The notes beneath the pieces were generated by a model, which was not told where the DNA came from, searched no databases, and worked only from the letters and a program-made list of their open reading frames with translations. Shown here piece after piece: positions 6,151 through 7,155 of a stretch of 7,155 nucleotides of DNA (position 1 is its first letter; the number at the start of each line of letters is the position of its first letter). Origin of the DNA: Candidatus Moraniibacteriota bacterium (lineage in GTDB: Bacteria > Patescibacteriota > Minisyncoccia > Moranbacterales > GCA-2747515); the NCBI GenBank assembly GCA_027039165.1, contig JALWEZ010000221.1, positions 1 to 7,155 on the forward strand. Reading direction: 5' to 3'. Position numbers and translations under genes: made by a program.

Positions 6151-6816
6151 TTACCCTCCTTTTTCAAATGACATAGTCACTGAATTAGAAGGAACTGGTA
6201 ATCCTATCATGTCTGTTCTGCAGATCTGCAGTTTTCTCAGATTTTCAAGAATTACACCTCTATCCCAAACCTCTCTTGTAGCACAATAGTCTGGGATACC
6301 TATTAAAATGTACTCAGACGGAAAGTCTGGGGTCAAATCAATTCCCCTAGGCATCCAAGAACAAATCACCAGGTCTGGCTGATACTTTTTAATTGCTTCC
6401 TTATGAGAAAACTTCTCAACAGGAAAAATGTTCTCATCCAGTCCCCATTCGCCAGAATCAATAGCCATCACTCTAATATCATCATTTGTAAATTTATTTA
6501 AGTAATGAGTTAATTTACCGTTTCCGGCGCCAATTTCAAGAACTACCATCTCACCTTTAGCTTTAATAGTGGCTTTTCTTGTATTTATATATTCTGCAAG
6601 CGCCTGAATATACTCTCTATTCCAAAACTCAAAAATGTAATTCTCATGACAGAAAGTCAAAAGCTCATTTGCATGAGCTCCAAAAGCTTCTATGATCTCT
6701 CCTCTAGTCGGAAGATAGCTAGTATCCTCCAATTTTTCAAGAAGTTTCGCTCTTTTCTCATTTTCTCTAGCCTGCATCATTTTTTGCATTTCTGCAAAAT
6801 CAAAATTATCAAACAT
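6151..6816 (-). CDS. Class I SAM-dependent methyltransferase-like protein
   Basis: A 221-residue soluble protein. SAM-binding motif I is clear: MVVLEIGAGNGKL (90-102). It is followed by an acidic motif II position in VMAIDSGEWG (116-125) and a post-core strand DLVICSWMPRGIDL (148-161), where the CSWMP stretch replaces the usual motif IV. Residues 1-85 form a charged helical N-terminal extension (MQARENEKRAKLLEKLED at about 14-31, then an aromatic stretch ENYIFEFWNREY at 58-69). The C-terminal part (170-221) has strand-like segments LIGIPDYC and MSFEKGG, fitting a Rossmann fold. The substrate (small molecule, RNA or protein) is not evident. The start at 6816 is supported by AAAAGGA (6829-6823) 6 bases upstream and a consensus promoter. 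The gene stands alone between the efflux terminators and the IS30-type element. The fold call is firm; methyl transfer is inferred. Confidence 0.75.
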   Translation of the reverse strand: MFDNFDFAEMQKMMQARENEKRAKLLEKLEDTSYLPTRGEIIEAFGAHANELLTFCHENYIFEFWNREYIQALAEYINTRKATIKAKGEMVVLEIGAGNGKLTHYLNKFTNDDIRVMAIDSGEWGLDENIFPVEKFSHKEAIKKYQPDLVICSWMPRGIDLTPDFPSEYILIGIPDYCATREVWDRGVILENLRKLQICRTDMIGLPVPSNSVTMSFEKGG

Positions 6817-6857
6817 TTCTCATCCTTTTATCAATTTTTTAAAGTACTATGCTAAAA

Positions 6858-6886
6858 ATTATATACTAGAATAAGTTTTTTGTCAA
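6858..6886 (-). promoter_or_regulatory. Perfect consensus sigma-70 promoter of the methyltransferase-like gene
   Basis: On the minus strand TTGACA (6886-6881), exactly 17 bases of spacer and TATAAT (6863-6858) match the sigma-70 consensus at all 12 positions. Transcription would start near 6851, giving a leader of about 35 bases with an AAAAGGA ribosome-binding site (6829-6823). With no operator-like repeat nearby, strong constitutive expression is the simplest prediction. Confidence 0.8.
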
Positions 6887-6926
6887 ATTTCTAGTCTTAC
6901 ATTCTACTCCCAAGCTTAATTTTTGA

Positions 6927-7001
6927 GTTTAAAAAGACACCCTTATGAGATATAATTATTGAGTCTAGTAATAATTAATTTAAAAAGGATGTCTTATAAA
7001 C
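6927..7001 (+). repeat. Inverted repeat bracketing the transposase promoter and covering its start codon
   Basis: The left arm 6934-6944 (AAGACACCCTT) and right arm 6985-6995 (AAGGATGTCTT) pair at 10 of 11 positions. After a small internal loop, 5 more pairs (GTTTA 6927-6931 with TAAAC 6997-7001) extend the stem. About 40 bases separate the arms. The right arm contains the transposase ATG (6989-6991). The left arm lies upstream of the internal -10 box, so only transcripts entering from outside would hold both arms. The left arm may also be part of the terminal inverted repeat of the element, whose exact end I cannot place. Confidence 0.55.
6951..6956 (+). promoter_or_regulatory. -10 box of the probable transposase promoter
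   Basis: TATAAT is a perfect -10 hexamer 32 bases before the transposase ATG, predicting a start near 6963. No good -35 box sits at 16-18 bases: the nearest candidate, TTGAGT (6923-6928), is 22 bases away, so the promoter is probably weak. Confidence 0.4.
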
Positions 7002-7155
7002 ATATTACACCATCTCAGCAAAATGAGATAGCCCTTCTTTTGCGCGTTGGAATGGCACAAAAAGATATAGCAAAAATCATAGGAGTGACGCCAAGCGCTA
7101 TGAGTCAGGAAATCAAAAGAAATAAAGATGATGATGGAATTTACAGAGCAGGCAA
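6989..7155 (+). CDS. IS30-family transposase, N-terminal part (runs off the window)
   Basis: The frame opens with ATG at 6989 and stays open to the window end, giving 55 codons. The protein begins MSYKHITPSQQNEIALLLRV and continues with a helix-turn-helix (about residues 21-43, AQKDIAKIIGVTPSAMSQEI, then KRN). This is the typical N-terminal DNA-binding part of IS30-family transposases, where a helix-turn-helix of the Ser-x-x-Ser-x-Glu-Leu/Ile-x-Arg-Asn kind precedes the DDE catalytic core. The core lies outside the window, so intactness cannot be judged. The start is chosen because it gives the family-typical MSYxHLT-like beginning. A purine-rich AAAAAGG touches the ATG directly, too close for a normal Shine-Dalgarno. 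The gene is divergent from the methyltransferase-like gene. Confidence 0.8.
   Translation, partial: MSYKHITPSQQNEIALLLRVGMAQKDIAKIIGVTPSAMSQEIKRNKDDDGIYRAG

Larger units (their letters stand above)
6918..7155 (+). mobile_element. Left part of an IS30-family insertion sequence
   Basis: The IS30-type transposase start together with about 70 bases of upstream non-coding sequence marks the left end of an insertion sequence that continues past the window. The left boundary is approximate. The likely terminal repeat lies around 6918-6945 (including GTTTAAAAAGACACCC), but the matching right end is not visible, so neither the repeat nor a target duplication can be confirmed. Confidence 0.5.

Noticed and set aside
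6646..6855. Rightward 69-codon frame over the start of the methyltransferase-like gene
   Set aside because: It is antisense to a gene with a consensus promoter, ribosome-binding site and SAM motif, and its translation has no domain features.
6982..6988. AAAAAGG as a normal Shine-Dalgarno for the transposase
   Set aside because: It abuts the ATG with no spacing, and no other in-frame start nearby gives a better fit to the transposase N-terminus.
1..7155. UGA recoded as glycine (as in Gracilibacteria and Absconditabacteria)
   Set aside because: No complete gene has an in-frame TGA at a conserved position, glycine is written with ordinary GGN codons, and all stop codons are TAA, so the standard code suffices.
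1..7155. CRISPR array, tRNA or rRNA genes
   Set aside because: I saw no regularly spaced direct repeats and no tRNA- or rRNA-like conserved stretches on either strand.

Overview
This is an AT-rich bacterial window with short intergenic gaps. Every complete gene ends in TAA and no reading frame contains an in-frame TGA, so the genes read cleanly with the standard code. Low GC, a fermentative lactate dehydrogenase, a YerC/YecD-type TrpR-like regulator, an adaptor/RND pair without an outer-membrane partner in view, and an IS30-type element would fit a small-genome anaerobe, possibly of the candidate phyla radiation (Patescibacteria). That placement is inference and no marker gene here proves it.

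Layout. Positions 1-82 carry the first 27 codons of an unrecognised leftward gene. It is divergent from a small TrpR-like DNA-binding protein (202-492, +). That gene converges on an L-lactate dehydrogenase (542-1459, -) across a shared bidirectional terminator (491-528). A second divergent promoter region (about 1460-1600) separates ldh from a two-gene rightward operon: a periplasmic adaptor / membrane fusion protein (1601-2794) and an RND inner-membrane pump (2802-6068), 7 bases apart. Two hairpin terminators (6074-6110 and 6121-6146) separate the pump gene from a convergent class I SAM-dependent methyltransferase-like gene (6151-6816, -). The right edge holds the 5' end of an IS30-family transposase gene (6989 to past 7155, +).

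How it works together. The adaptor and pump should form one proton-driven efflux unit. They share a promoter with an overlapping dyad (1541-1569) that looks like an operator, but no cognate repressor gene lies in the window. The lactate dehydrogenase regenerates NAD+ from pyruvate and keeps the residues that make bacterial LDHs responsive to fructose-1,6-bisphosphate. Nothing links the methyltransferase or the TrpR-like protein functionally to the pump.

The most interesting material is regulatory: two divergent promoter pairs whose -35 boxes abut or overlap, a predicted leaderless mRNA for the TrpR-like gene, an operator-like dyad at the efflux promoter, and an inverted repeat that would bury the IS30 transposase start codon only in read-through transcripts. 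I see no clear new multi-gene system.
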